DNA of 64,000 nucleotides, taken from positions 3,906,001 to 3,970,000 of the forward strand of contig NC_051100.1 of assembly GCF_901709675.1 (NCBI RefSeq), in the 5' to 3' direction. Below the pieces are notes generated by a model, which saw only the letters and a list, made by a program, of their open reading frames with translations, was not told the DNA's origin and searched no databases. Position numbers and translations under genes: made by a program. Origin of the DNA: Syngnathus acus (Eukaryota > Chordata > Actinopteri > Syngnathiformes > Syngnathidae). This document shows, in pieces, positions 26,801 to 38,000 of the stretch. Position 1 is the stretch's first letter. The number at the start of each line of letters is the position of its first letter.

Positions 26801-29551
26801 TTCCATACTGATGTTGAACTTTTTGAAAAATTTGGCATGTGTAAAAAGTGTGCCCCCCCTCCTCCAAAAAATATTCCACAGGAAGAACTGAAGATTAAAA
26901 CTCTCAATTACTCGGTGCTCATGGAAGAGATTATGAAGAATGAAGAAATGGAGCTGGCGCAAAAACTTAAAGAAATGTCTGCACAGAGGGTGAAATGACA
27001 GTTTTATCCAATTTGCATCATGCTGGAGTTCCATGTAATTCCTCCATAATCTTCTTTCTCCCATTCAAGATAAAAATGGGCAAAGAGCTTGAGGAGTTTG
27101 AAAAAGAAGTGGAATCGTTCCAGGAAAGTTATGAGAACATTGTGGCAGATGACAAAGTAAGTCTTCTGATAGCGAACCAAACATCCTCTTTGCCAGTAAA
27201 CGCCGATTCACACCATTTAATGTCTCTCAAGGCTCAGGACAAAGACTTTAGGAAGGAGTTTGCTAATCTGCATAAAGCTCATGTTGATCAGCTGTATAAA
27301 CTCTTCAAGCGAAGACCAAGGTTGGTCATTATTACCACTTTTTTTGAGTGAGTGTCATAAAAGCTTTTTATTTTCTTTCTGCTCAGAGGTCACAGGAAAA
27401 ATGCCATGGATGAGTTGGACTCTCATCGAAACATGCCAGAGGGACTGAACCAGCCAGTGTGGGAGAAGTTTTGTCAAATCCGCCGAACAAAAATAGACAC
27501 GGAGCATAAGGTGACGATTTAATATTCAAGAACTAACAGAAGCTCACACCCTAAAGATTTTTACACAATTAATTCAAATTATTTTACACAATTGTCTAAT
27601 TATCACCATAATGACCATCATTTAAATAATAAAGCAACAAAACGGCAGGGGCCCCAAAATTGAACCATGTGGAACGCCAAACACAGTTGGGCAGACAACC
27701 ATTCATTTCTGACTTTGTGCTCTTCTGATTTAATCAAGCAGGAACATTTGTCATCACCTTCCCATTGTTAAATTGCATATGTGCATACATTTTTTCTGCA
27801 GATCAAATCCACAGCGGCCACTCTGGCTGAAATGCAAGCGAGTCTGCTCAAGAAGCGAGAAGAGGACGAGACCGCCGAGCGGGAAATCGAGTTTGTCACA
27901 ACAGAACTTGAAAAGTCTGTGACCCTCCATTTATTTTATTTGACGAAAAAGTGACTTTTAGATGGCTTGTAAACAAATGATTGGGTCTCATACCTTCAAG
28001 CCTGCGTGAGAAGAAGCAGAACTTCCTGACGGACATCATGGTCCAGTTCCTGCTCAAACAAGGCCAGGTCGAGGTGACCAACATGGACTTCATCCCCGAC
28101 TACAGCGACTCCACTCTTATCCACAGGAGCAAAGTAGAAGAACTCAACCAAATGATCAGGGTCAGTTGAACGCACTCACCAGTTCAACCAACATCTCACT
28201 AAAGACCGATTTGTCCAATCAGACCCTCGGCGAGTTGAAGATAACCACCATGGTGCAGACCAAAGACTTCCGTAAGGGCATCATCCAGGTGGAGTGGGAC
28301 AACACCATGAGGAGGATGCAGATAGAGGATCTCAAGAACAAAGAATGGGACATCCAGAAGCTGCGTCTCACAGAGGACCACAAAGAGGTCTTGGATTGTG
28401 TACCTTTTGATCCATTGGATTTATTGACTTTTTATCAATCTTTCATAAATGCCAGCGAGTCATAAAGCAATTTTCGACTCCCATCAAAAGATTTATGATC
28501 AGATTGATGAGTAATGCTTTTTTATCAGCACAATGTCTTCAGGTGAAAGCCGCTGCTTCTTTATGGCCATTTAAACACGTGCGAGAGCATCAATCTTAAG
28601 TAAACACTCGACCTAACAGGGAGATAGTCCCACACGTTGTCCAGGCCACAGCGAGCGAGTCGCTTGGAGAATCAACAGGCTCCATAAAGATCTGATGAGT
28701 CACGCGTGTTATTTTTAACATGGCGATGACTGTGCATGAGAATGCGCTCGCTCCGGGCCCAGATGCCCGTTTATTTTGGCAAAACGTTCAGGTGGTTCTC
28801 CTGTGGCCAACAGCGCTGCTTCCTGCTATTGTTCAAGCCTCTGGAACGGTGACAATTCAAACATTTGGATACAAACAAAACCATAAAGTGCGGTCGTAAT
28901 GTTTATTGCGCAGTTGTTTTTACACCAACATGGCAACGGGAAGTCTAACAGCGTGCGCTCTGTACCTCTTTTTTTTTTTTTCCAGTATCTCAAGGCAGAC
29001 AGCGACAGTCGCGTGTGCAAGCAGACGGTATCGCTGAAGGAGGCTCAGTCCCTGCAAGTGAAGGTAACACAAGGCCTGCTCACATCAAAAATATGGCAGA
29101 CCAGGAACAAAAAGTTCCATAGTCCCCATGTTTTTTTTTTTTCTCAAACTTTCAAAGGCTTATCAGAAGGACGTAAAGACTCGCAAACAAAAAATCAGAC
29201 ACCTCCGAGCTCAGACGACCATGAAGGAACAAAAGAACGGCGTTTTGGACAAGCAGCTCCAGGACATGCACGTGACTGTGTCGCAGATGAGACACATCTA
29301 CGAAGCCTCGGGTAATCAAATCACACATTCCAGACTTGTTCGAAATTTCGCAACCCTTTTTTTTCTTTTGAATAGCTTCGGAAGAAAACGAAGCGCTGAA
29401 CACGGAGCAGCGCTACCAGGAAGTCCTGCTGGTGCAGCGGCTGAAGGACACGGCCAGGTTCCAGATGGAGAAGCTGGCCTTCCTCAGCACCGAGGTGCAG
29501 CATTTGAAGATGAGGAACGTCCCTTCGCTGGTGCAGATCAAATACGACTAA
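23881..29551 (+). CDS. cfap43: Cilia- and flagella-associated protein 43, C-terminal half only
   Basis: CFAP43 pairs with CFAP44 in the tether complex that anchors the inner-arm dynein I1/f motor domains on axonemal microtubules. Twenty-one exons join in frame to 839 aa with the stop at 29549-29551; the human protein is about 1,665 aa. Exon bounds: 23881-23937, 24046-24126, 24193-24318, 24383-24487, 24547-24654, 24791-24955, 25199-25405, 25470-25556, 26219-26299, 26419-26547, 26614-26733, 26882-26989, 27070-27156, 27232-27320, 27387-27510, 27802-27914, 28001-28160, 28223-28387, 28986-29063, 29158-29311, 29376-29551. The product is almost all charged coiled coil. Landmarks shared with human are [11 protein letters not shown], the KGIIQVEW region and a C-terminal EVQHLKMR. 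The N-terminal WD40 propellers are absent. The start has a strong CCACCATGG context and an in-frame TAA at 23866-23868. Confidence 0.92.
26110..26180. mobile_element. 71-bp palindromic MITE-like element
   Basis: AACTCATTCA at 26110-26119 is repeated inverted as TGAATGAGTT at 26171-26180, with an internal ATTGACGACTATAGACGTCAA core. It sits in a cfap43 intron, 40 bp before the acceptor of the exon at 26219. Family unknown. Confidence 0.5.
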
Positions 29552-29572
29552 GCCTCACGCAGGCAACCAGGT

Positions 29573-29626
29573 TTTATTTACACTTCTCTTGAATAGACCC
29601 TAACTATAAATCGAGCAACAAATAAA
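29573..29626. terminator. Overlapping polyadenylation signals of cfap43 and sfr1
   Basis: cfap43 has AATAAA at 29621-29626 on the plus strand. sfr1 has its minus-strand AATAAA at 29578-29573 (TTTATT on the plus strand). The signals cross, so the two convergent transcripts are predicted to overlap by some tens of bases. Confidence 0.6.
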
Positions 29627-29706
29627 GAATGCCATATTATTGAACATTTGCTCTATTATTTAGAAGAGTTTGGTCAACAAAGGATATTAGATATTTAGAT
29701 ACACAT

Positions 29707-30759
29707 TCATGAAGCAAAGTCCTCCTCCGTGCGGTCAAAGTGCAGAATTTTCTCATCCAGACCAAAGAGATCGATGAGTTCAGACAGGCTGGCTTTGCGT
29801 CCTTCCACGGGAACGTCCGACTGGAGCTCGTACAACGCGTTCTGAACGCAACTCCGCCACTTGTCGATCAAGCTTTGAAGCTGCGCCAGTTCGTTCTAGA
29901 GAAGGAGAAAAGTTGAAAAATAATCGGGATGTCTTCCTCCACCGCCCACATCAAGTGACCCACCTTGCTCCTATACATCTTAACCATCCTCAATCGGCGT
30001 AACGTCTCCGTCTTGTCCTTCACCTCCCTGCCAAGCCGCTCCCGTCGTTGCGCAAAGTCTTCAGGGTGGGAGTGCGCCGGTCCAGGAATTCTCCAGGAAC
30101 ATTTTTCACTCCCAGGTCTGTGTTCCTGGCAGTTGGCAGACTGTGGAGGAATTTTATGAACGTCGTCATCCGTTGTCTGGGAACATGACGGAATTCGTTG
30201 GTCATCCTCATAGTCCACGCAAAGGCGCTTGGCCACGGAGAAGGGCGAGGTGAAGGAGCGGCGCGTTCTTTTCAGATGTTCCTTCAGGGAGGAGCTCAAC
30301 TTCTGCTGAGGCTGTGGAGACCAGATGGCAGAGTGTGTTGTCAAGACTTGCCTAAGCCAGTATTCCATGTTAACGTCAAATAAGATCCAATGCAAGAGCT
30401 GTATACAAAATAAATACTTTAGACTAGAGACATTATTAATGCAGTACACTTACTTCAGCTTTCCCAAAATCTGAGAAATTATCAGTATAACGCAATGTAG
30501 GTATTAACAGATTTAAGCTTAATGTTATTTGATATGGACATCACAAAAACATTGCACGTACAGATGAACTGTTTTAAATTGATTTCGTTAGACTGCTAAA
30601 TTTATTTTTTTAGAAAGTAAATAGTCTGAAATGACAGTGACGACTTGAAATAGTTTAGTGAAAAAGCACACAAATTACCGTCTCAGCGATCCCACATGGG
30701 CTCGTCGGTGAGCAATTATATACCGATTTAGTTGACACATTCTTCGGCGTAACCTCCAT
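29707..30759 (-). CDS. sfr1: Swi5-dependent recombination DNA repair protein 1
   Basis: SFR1 (Mei5-type) forms a nuclear complex with SWI5 that stabilises RAD51 filaments during homologous recombination. Three minus-strand exons join to 205 aa (human about 245): 30759-30679, 30311-29964 and 29895-29707. The N-terminal half is basic and variable (SSSLKEHLKRTRRSF, PFSVAKRLC). The C-terminal half carries the conserved coiled coil that binds SWI5 (REVKDKTETLRRLRMVKMY) and the closing domain LIDKWRSCVQNALYELQ and LIDLFGLDEKILHF. The shorter length comes from the linker. Its stop lies 155 bp from the cfap43 stop in convergent orientation. Intron 1 contains a dispersed repeat fragment near 30377-30412. 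Confidence 0.93.
30377..30412 (+). repeat. Dispersed repeat fragment, also at 36500-36533
   Basis: AATAAGATCCAATGCAAGAG followed by CTGTATACAAAATAAA is matched at 36500 by AATAAGATCCAACACAAGAG and CTGTATCAAAAAT in the same orientation. Both copies are intronic, in sfr1 and col17a1. Family unknown. Confidence 0.55.
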
Positions 30760-30959
30760 GAAGAAAGCAGCTCGCAGTCAAAATGATTCAAAATCTTCCA
30801 AAAAAATACAAACTGCGAGCAGTTATTCTATTTTTTTTAAACCAAGTTCTTCCGCAGCGCATTTCCTTGTTTTGTATTTCATAAACCCTCCAAAGTCTGT
30901 GATTGGTGGAAAGCTGATGACGCAAGCCCGTGGAGGGTCATGGGAAATGTAGTATTTAG

Positions 30960-33390
30960 TACATCGCACTCAAACCCCAATAAAACTCCGTTAATTTGCA
31001 TCCAGGTAGTGTTTCGCTCAAATTAAATTGCATCTGTAATAAATTTCTAACAATGTTACCTTTCACGCTACAGTATTAAGTAAAAATACAATTTAGTTTT
31101 AGCTTTAGGCCCTGTGTTAAGACTATTTCTTGGTTACACTCTCGTATCTATGGCGGGGTCATGAAGTGATTCAACACTTCCCACCAGTTGATTCACCTCC
31201 AGTCTCAGTTCTTTTACCAGTCTCCTACATTTTCTTCTGTAACATCATCCTGCCTGGACACACTTGTGCAATTTCACATATTCAACGATTAAGCTTTGTA
31301 GTGTATTCCCATGAGTGAGTCAACATTTCAACTTTTACTTTCAGGCACTGGTTGGGAGTTTTTCCAGCCAAAGCCAGGCAAAGGTGGCTATCAAGAATCT
31401 CGAATCCATGTGAGATGTGAGTGAGGTTGCCAACTTTTCATCCGACACAGGTGTGTCTGTCATGAGCACCCATAAATTTCTATCAGGTCTGCATGGGCAT
31501 CCCAAGCTGCACTTTTTCCATTCTTTCTCTGTTAGGGTTGAACCATTTATCATTTATAATATTTTCAAAGTTCTCTCATGTGATTGAGCATGACGCTGAG
31601 ATTCAGTTAATTAAAATCCAGCAAGGCCACAGCCTCGGCCAGACACAGAGAAGCTTTTGTTTTCATCTCGCTGGGTGATGTATCACTTTTTCTCCCCTCC
31701 TACAAAGTGTGAAACAAGCTGCCCCAGAACAACAACAACAAAACAGACTCAAGCGTTATTTGGCGTTGCTTCCAAAGTGTGGCAGGGAAATGACATAGCG
31801 AGCGTTTTTCAGCAGACTCTTGTTACAAGAGTGCATATGTGTGAAAATAAGCCACAGTTATGATGAGGGATGGGATCGCTTCTAATTATAAATCGTGGTG
31901 GTGAGAGAGTGATTATGTCTGTCAATTTTTTAGAGGGCGGGGAGCAGTAGCACTGTGTGTGGGTTAGTTGCTGGATCGGAGTAGTTGCTGGAGAGATTCC
32001 CGTTCCTAATTAAGATAATGTTGTTGTCGTGCACAAACTGGAGCAGTGCACGGCCAACTTTGCTTGCTTGACCTTTCATTTGGATCTCATCAAAACACAG
32101 TATTTGGAAATCGGCACACTTAGGGCCCATTTAGGGTCCAAAGAACCTTGGTGGTACTTTAAAAAACTCCCATGACTGTCCAAATACTTCTGGATTTTAC
32201 TGTCTGATAATTGCGGCCTGTTGATGCATTAAAAAGGATTCCCACGGTGCATAACCACATTCTCATTCTACTAGTGTGAGATTTGCAGTAATGAAGTAAT
32301 CATTGCCTCGTGTGAAACCTTTGGACCTCGATATGTTTATGCAAAGCTAATCCGCGCGGTGTGTTTTATCAGCTACGCTGAGCATAAACATGGTGGATCC
32401 AAACTGTCAGCTGAAAAAAAACATAACACTTTCACTATTTTCAACTTTTTTTCTTACACACTCACGGAATGCTTTTTTTTTTTTATTATTATTATTTTTT
32501 AATTTCCTTTCCCAGCAGGCTTTTTATTCAAAGTTGCACATAGATTTGAGTGGAGTACATCAACCTCCCCCCCCATCTCCCCCTCCCTCTCACTGTCCTC
32601 AAGTCCATTTGTTTTCCATCAGTGGAGCAGAACCGAGTCACGCTCGCCGTGAGTCATGTGGGTGGGTGGAGGTCAGTGCCGCATGGGCGTGGCGGCTCAG
32701 GGATCCCGTCGGCTCTAATGGCTCCTCGCTGGAGAGATAAAGAATGCTTCTTCGCTCCAAGTTGCACAAATGTAAATGGTCGGAAGCCTTTCAAAGAATA
32801 AACCCATTGTTAACTTGAAGGCTGAGCTCCATGTAAGCAAAGACTTTCTTTGTAGAAGTAGAAACTTTTTGAAAATGCGTGGCTACGTATCTTTCAAGGG
32901 GAAGTGAAATTCAAGTGCCAAATTTTTGGACAAAACGTCAGGAAAAGCCCTCGAGAACAACTGAACTTGATTTTTCTTGATTATTTTTAGGGCACAAAAA
33001 CCTTCAGTTTAAACGTGGTGAGGACTATACTGTATATCGTTTCATTTTCTACAATGCAGGCTATAAGTGTCTTTTTTCTTTTAAACAATGCGTTGGCTAA
33101 GCATGGGGTGTCGCTTGTAATTATACTGTTAAACTGTCCTAAGTAAGCCTTGATGCAAAAAACGGTTTCACATAAATACTAAATGTGTACTCTGTGATAA
33201 AGTACAGTAGAGCAATACAGTAGTGTCTGCAAACCACAAAGTGCATGCCAATTATTGTCCATGCAATATAAGCAGCAGATGTGATCCAGTTGCAACAGGA
33301 TGAGCTTTCTCGCTGCACACAATCGCCCTCTACTCTAATAAAAAAAAAAAAAAAGGTTCCCACCCCCTCCTCCAAGAAAAAAAAAAAACA
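30960..33390. other. Intergenic interval between sfr1 and col17a1
   Basis: No exon with a recognised product is visible. A 66-codon minus-strand frame at 31930-32130 has no recognised homology. A TGTCCAAATACTTCTGGATT string near 32177 resembles the Tc1-type end at 20743-20759. Homopolymers lie at 32472-32485 and 33341-33354. Confidence 0.5.
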
Positions 33391-33399
33391 TTTGGGCAG

Positions 33400-33730
33400 C
33401 AGTTGTGTCTTCAGAGCCGCAGTAGGAGTTTTCGCTCACTGTTTTCAAGTTTACAGACGGACGCGTTCACGTGTCAGCTCCGGCTGTGGGACTTTGGAGC
33501 TGCAGACAGCTACACCTGCCTGCCAAGCGACGTCGAGGGGCGCGGCCGGGACCGCTGCCCGCAAATCTCCGTTGCGACTTTACTCGGGCAACACAAAGTC
33601 ATAACAAGAAGCGGAGAGGACTTTTTTTATTTATTTTAGGAACATCCCGGGGCTTCTTTGCGCACGCTGCCCCCCTCCCCGAAGGAGCTCCACGCGGACG
33701 GGGGGACTTGATTGACTCCTTTGGCTGGAG
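33400..33730 (+). promoter_or_regulatory. col17a1: Probable col17a1 promoter and non-coding exon 1
   Basis: A GC-rich island in otherwise A/T-rich flank ends in CTGGAG followed by a GTATGA donor at 33731. It lies 1.3 kb upstream of the first coding exon and no frame in it matches collagen XVII. It is read as the promoter region and 5'UTR exon on composition and position; the transcription start is unproven. Confidence 0.45.
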
Positions 33731-34962
33731 GTATGAACACAAACAGTGAAAATACTTTTTAAAAGTACTTTTTTGCTTTTTTACCTCCCATGCTGAATGT
33801 TTGTTAATAGCTATCACTTCACCCTGTGAGTTTTCAATGACTTTCTCTGCATGTGCTTTGAGCTGGAAATGCACAAAATATTTTTTTTGTCCCTTTTGAT
33901 CAAGTTAAAATTAGTCTGTTACCATGATCCCCGGATAGTTTTTCATGCTCTTTATGGGGCTATTTACATCTCTCCTAAATATATTACTCAACTTGACTTC
34001 TGCCTACTTACTTTGACAGCAACCCTTCTATATGTTATTTATATTCCCAGGTTAGGAGGTGAAGTTAAACAGGCTACTAGGTGGCTTAAAGGAATTTAGG
34101 ATGTGGATTCTTTAAAAGCAAAAAGTGTCTGGTCAGCATTTGGGGTGGGGTGGAGGAAAAAAAAACACAGTAACGGCACATTTGTAGGAAATTGAGGAAA
34201 TAAGAAAAGTGTTGGATGTATTAAATATCCCCGGGGTGTGGTGAGTGGCTTGTATGGTGTGCATCTGGCCTTTTGAGCCTTTGTCGGACACAATAATGCT
34301 GCTTCAGAGCCTGTCTCACCATGTTTTGTATCTTCTATCAGCTATTCATAAGGGCTTGGGGAGTTCAAATGTGTTCAAGGACGAAAAAATGTACATGATT
34401 CGTGTCTGTATGGAACAAGGACACTGAAAGATGTGGCTTTTATACCCTTGACATTTGGCTTTTACGGCTTGTCATGTGACTTTTTTTTTTCTCGCCCTGA
34501 AATAGATATTATGGTCCAACATTTTGGAGTAAGTGTCACAAAAAGCCAAATTAAAAACTAAAGATGCTTAGAGTTGATCCTTGTGGTACACCACTGTCCA
34601 TCATCCAGACAAGCCAAGACGTTTGGCTTTTGCAGCAATAACAAGTGCCTTTTTTTACTCTAAAAACATACATGTACTAATCTTGGAGGCTGGTCATTCA
34701 CTTTATCGTATTTATATATATAGAAATGAACTTCGCCGCATTTTTGAAACGAACCAAACTTACACTTTATGAATATGATGATGTTTCATTGGCATGAAAT
34801 GACCAATGAAAGCGTCAATTCCATACTCTCCTCGTGACCTTTCCCACCCTTGAATCTCAAGTGAATCTTGTGACATTCTTGTGCTTTCCCATCCTTCTCA
34901 TTGGATTCTCGTTTTTATAGCCCAATTGCCATTTAGCCGCATTGGAAGCAAAACAAGCGTTG

Positions 34963-34983
34963 GCACGCACGCACGCACGCACG
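34963..34983. repeat. GCAC tetranucleotide microsatellite
   Basis: About five GCAC units in a row lie in the DNA just upstream of the first col17a1 coding exon. Confidence 0.9.
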
Positions 34984-35037
34984 GTAGCGTGAGTGCGGTC
35001 ATAGTTGTGCTGTCATCTTGTCTGCAGATAAAATGGC

Positions 35038-38000
35038 ATGGACGAGCTAACGCCACTGGCGGACTTCTCGGGAGACTTGGCGGACGAACGGGGTGAGGTT
35101 TCTAAAGTCTTCAGGGTGTAATAAGATACAGTGGAACCTCGGAGGACCGACCCAACTGGTCAACCGCAGATTTGTTTGTGTTTGGAAAAATACTTTTTTT
35201 CCCTTCGGAAATAATGGAAATAGAAATAATTTGTTCCAAATTATAGCCAGGCAATGTTTTAAATATTCCTTTACGGCTGTACATTTAGAAAGGCATGTTG
35301 GGTTTTTTAGGCATAAGTAAGATTTTGATCTTTTGGATGCTCGCTGAGTTTGTGATGCTGCTTTGCATTGCCATTTTTAAAATGCCATTTTGTAATTTCA
35401 AAAGAAGTATCACAATAAAAAGGCAAAAAAAAAAAACATGCTTAGATGTAATGCAAACTAAATTGGACTCCCGGAAGCTTATTCTGACATTTTATGATGT
35501 CATAGAAGTTTGTTTAATCATTTAAATAATCTATTGTGCCCCTCGGTTTAAAACTTTTATGAAACTTTCAAGTCCCCTTTAAGTCTTCTGTAACTTTGGA
35601 CGTTCAAAGGCTCCACAGCAGCCACTTGAACCTCTCAACTGATGTTGCGTTCAAAGACCCCAGCTAACACTCCCCAGCTGCTACTGCCAGGTTAGAGTTA
35701 ACTTTCCACCCCGCTGGCACCTTCTCTTGTGCTTTTGTCCCACGCCGACTGTCACATTCGCATGCTTTCTAAAGTCTCACCTTTCAAATTTCCCCCCCTT
35801 TCGTCTCACATTCAAACCCTCCCGTCCCTCTTTACTCAGTTGCTTTAATAATCAACATGCGATGAGGTCAAGTCCCGTCTGGCGATAAAACACAAGTGGA
35901 CGCAGAATGTCAGACCATATTTTTCTTGATGTGTCACCTCTAAATATACTCACCTCTCGTCGGTTAAGCTCAGTAAAACGCAAAGTGCTTAAAAGGTAAA
36001 AGTTAGAGACGCATTCTAAAAGTGTGAGGAAGCCAAACACTGAGCGGAGTTAACAAATGGACACCGAGGTTGGCGTCTGGAAGCCTTGTTGGCAGCCGTG
36101 CCAAAGTGGTTAACAGATAAAGAATGTTTGCCGTTAGTTAGAGAAGTCCATAAAAGCCTGTGAGAGGAGGAATGGGGGGGGGGGGGGGGGGGGGGTCGGG
36201 ATGATGTTACTCACGGGCCGAGCTTTTCCTTGGTATTATCGTTATGATTATTAATGGTGACGTCCAGGAACTTAATTTGCGCTGGACACCGAACACAGCT
36301 ATGCAAAAAAAAAAAAACGCTGTTTGTAGACGTAGCAAAAGTGTGCAACTTAAGAGCAGGCTTACATTCTTCTGCTGATATTTTGGCGGAATTTATTCAT
36401 GATTTATTGGACAGAGGCAGTTAAGTTTGTCAAAATTCTGTACAATTTTCTCTCCACTGCAGTAAACCCCAAAAATCTGACCCTGGCAACCGCACTATCG
36501 AATAAGATCCAACACAAGAGCTGTATCAAAAATGCAGCTTTGTAAAGATAACTGACGGCGATTTTATTTTGGGCCGCTGCCGACTTCAACCATCAAAATC
36601 GAATTTCCAAAACTGCACTCCAGTTTGTCAACAATACGCTTACCCTAATGGATTTGGAAATAATCATTAGGCACCTTTTCAGGATTTGGAAATAATCATC
36701 AGGCACATCTTCAGTCAACTATTTTTTTTTAGCAAATGGTAATGTACAAAACAATGTTTTAATCTGAGATGGTTTTGTTTGCCAGATAAATTAACAAAAA
36801 CTATTATTTGTGTTTTTTTTATTGAACAGAAAATCATAATGTCAACATTTCTGTCCAATCTGGTTGCTCAATGTTACAATTCCATTTAAGGGGGCCACTT
36901 GAGAAGTGCACAGTATGTTCTCTTAACCTGGAAACTCAAACATTGAGTCAAAGCAAAACAAAAAAAGTCACCTTTAATGACTGGTACCCAATTAAAAGAC
37001 TAAAAGTACATCCCAGCACTCACGCTAATGCAAACCGAAATAATCATCAGGCACTCGCTCGGTGGACAGTTGCTCACGCGGGGATTAGCGTTAAAGTAAA
37101 CACGCCGCTTTGTATAGCGACTCCCCGGATTCTTCCCAAACTAATCATTTTTCTTTTTGTGCTATCAGTCGTGACGGAGTCCCTAACGTCCACGGGCAGA
37201 CTGACATCCCTCCCGCCAAGTGAGTGTCTCCGTCGCTTTAATTGTTGACGTTGAGGCCAAGGCATAACGCGGTAATTACAAGCGTGCAGCTCGGAGGGAA
37301 GTGCCCGATGAGTAATAGCAGCTCTCGTGTTTTGCTGTTTGTCTTCTGGTTGCTAGAGGGAACCGGCGGATCGAGTCACAGGAACATGGCCAGCACCAGC
37401 GGAGGAGGAGGAGGAGCTTTGGAGAAGAACATCTTAACGCAGAAGAGCAGCACTTCTTACTTTACTTCTTGTGAGTTACCAACACACCGATGAGTCGAAC
37501 GACTGACTCGGAGTCGAATCGAATCGACGTGAAACTTCTCACTTTTGCAAATCGCCACAGAGTAAAAATAAAATGATGAACACAAATGTCCTTAAGATCA
37601 TACGTGTGATGGCGTGTCCCTCATCCTTCTCACCAATACTTCATGTTCTGCAGCCTCGGTGGGCGTGAGCAGCAGTAACTACAGCTCCTCGGGTGTTTAC
37701 CTGGGAGGAGACGCCATCGGAATAGGGGACGGTGCAACCGGCTACCTGGACAATGAAGGCTACAGCAGCGGAGGAGGAGGAGGAGGAGGAGGAGGAGGAA
37801 GAGGCGGAAGCGGTTACATCGTCAGCTCGGTGACCAAAGTCAGCTCGTCGGGCGGCGGCAAGAGAACACAGGGCGCCGTCGCCTCCTCGGACAGGAAGCA
37901 GGCGGGGTCCAGCCGCTCGGGAGGTTACGAAGGTGAGTGGCTCGTGGTGGAGGTGAGGGACGGCCAGTAGGGGCGCTCTTGATGCACTATTGCGTCTCTT

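Noticed and set aside
31930-32130. 66-codon minus-strand frame, possible transposase fragment
   Set aside because: I could not match it to any transposase motif. It is short and isolated, so it is not listed as a gene.
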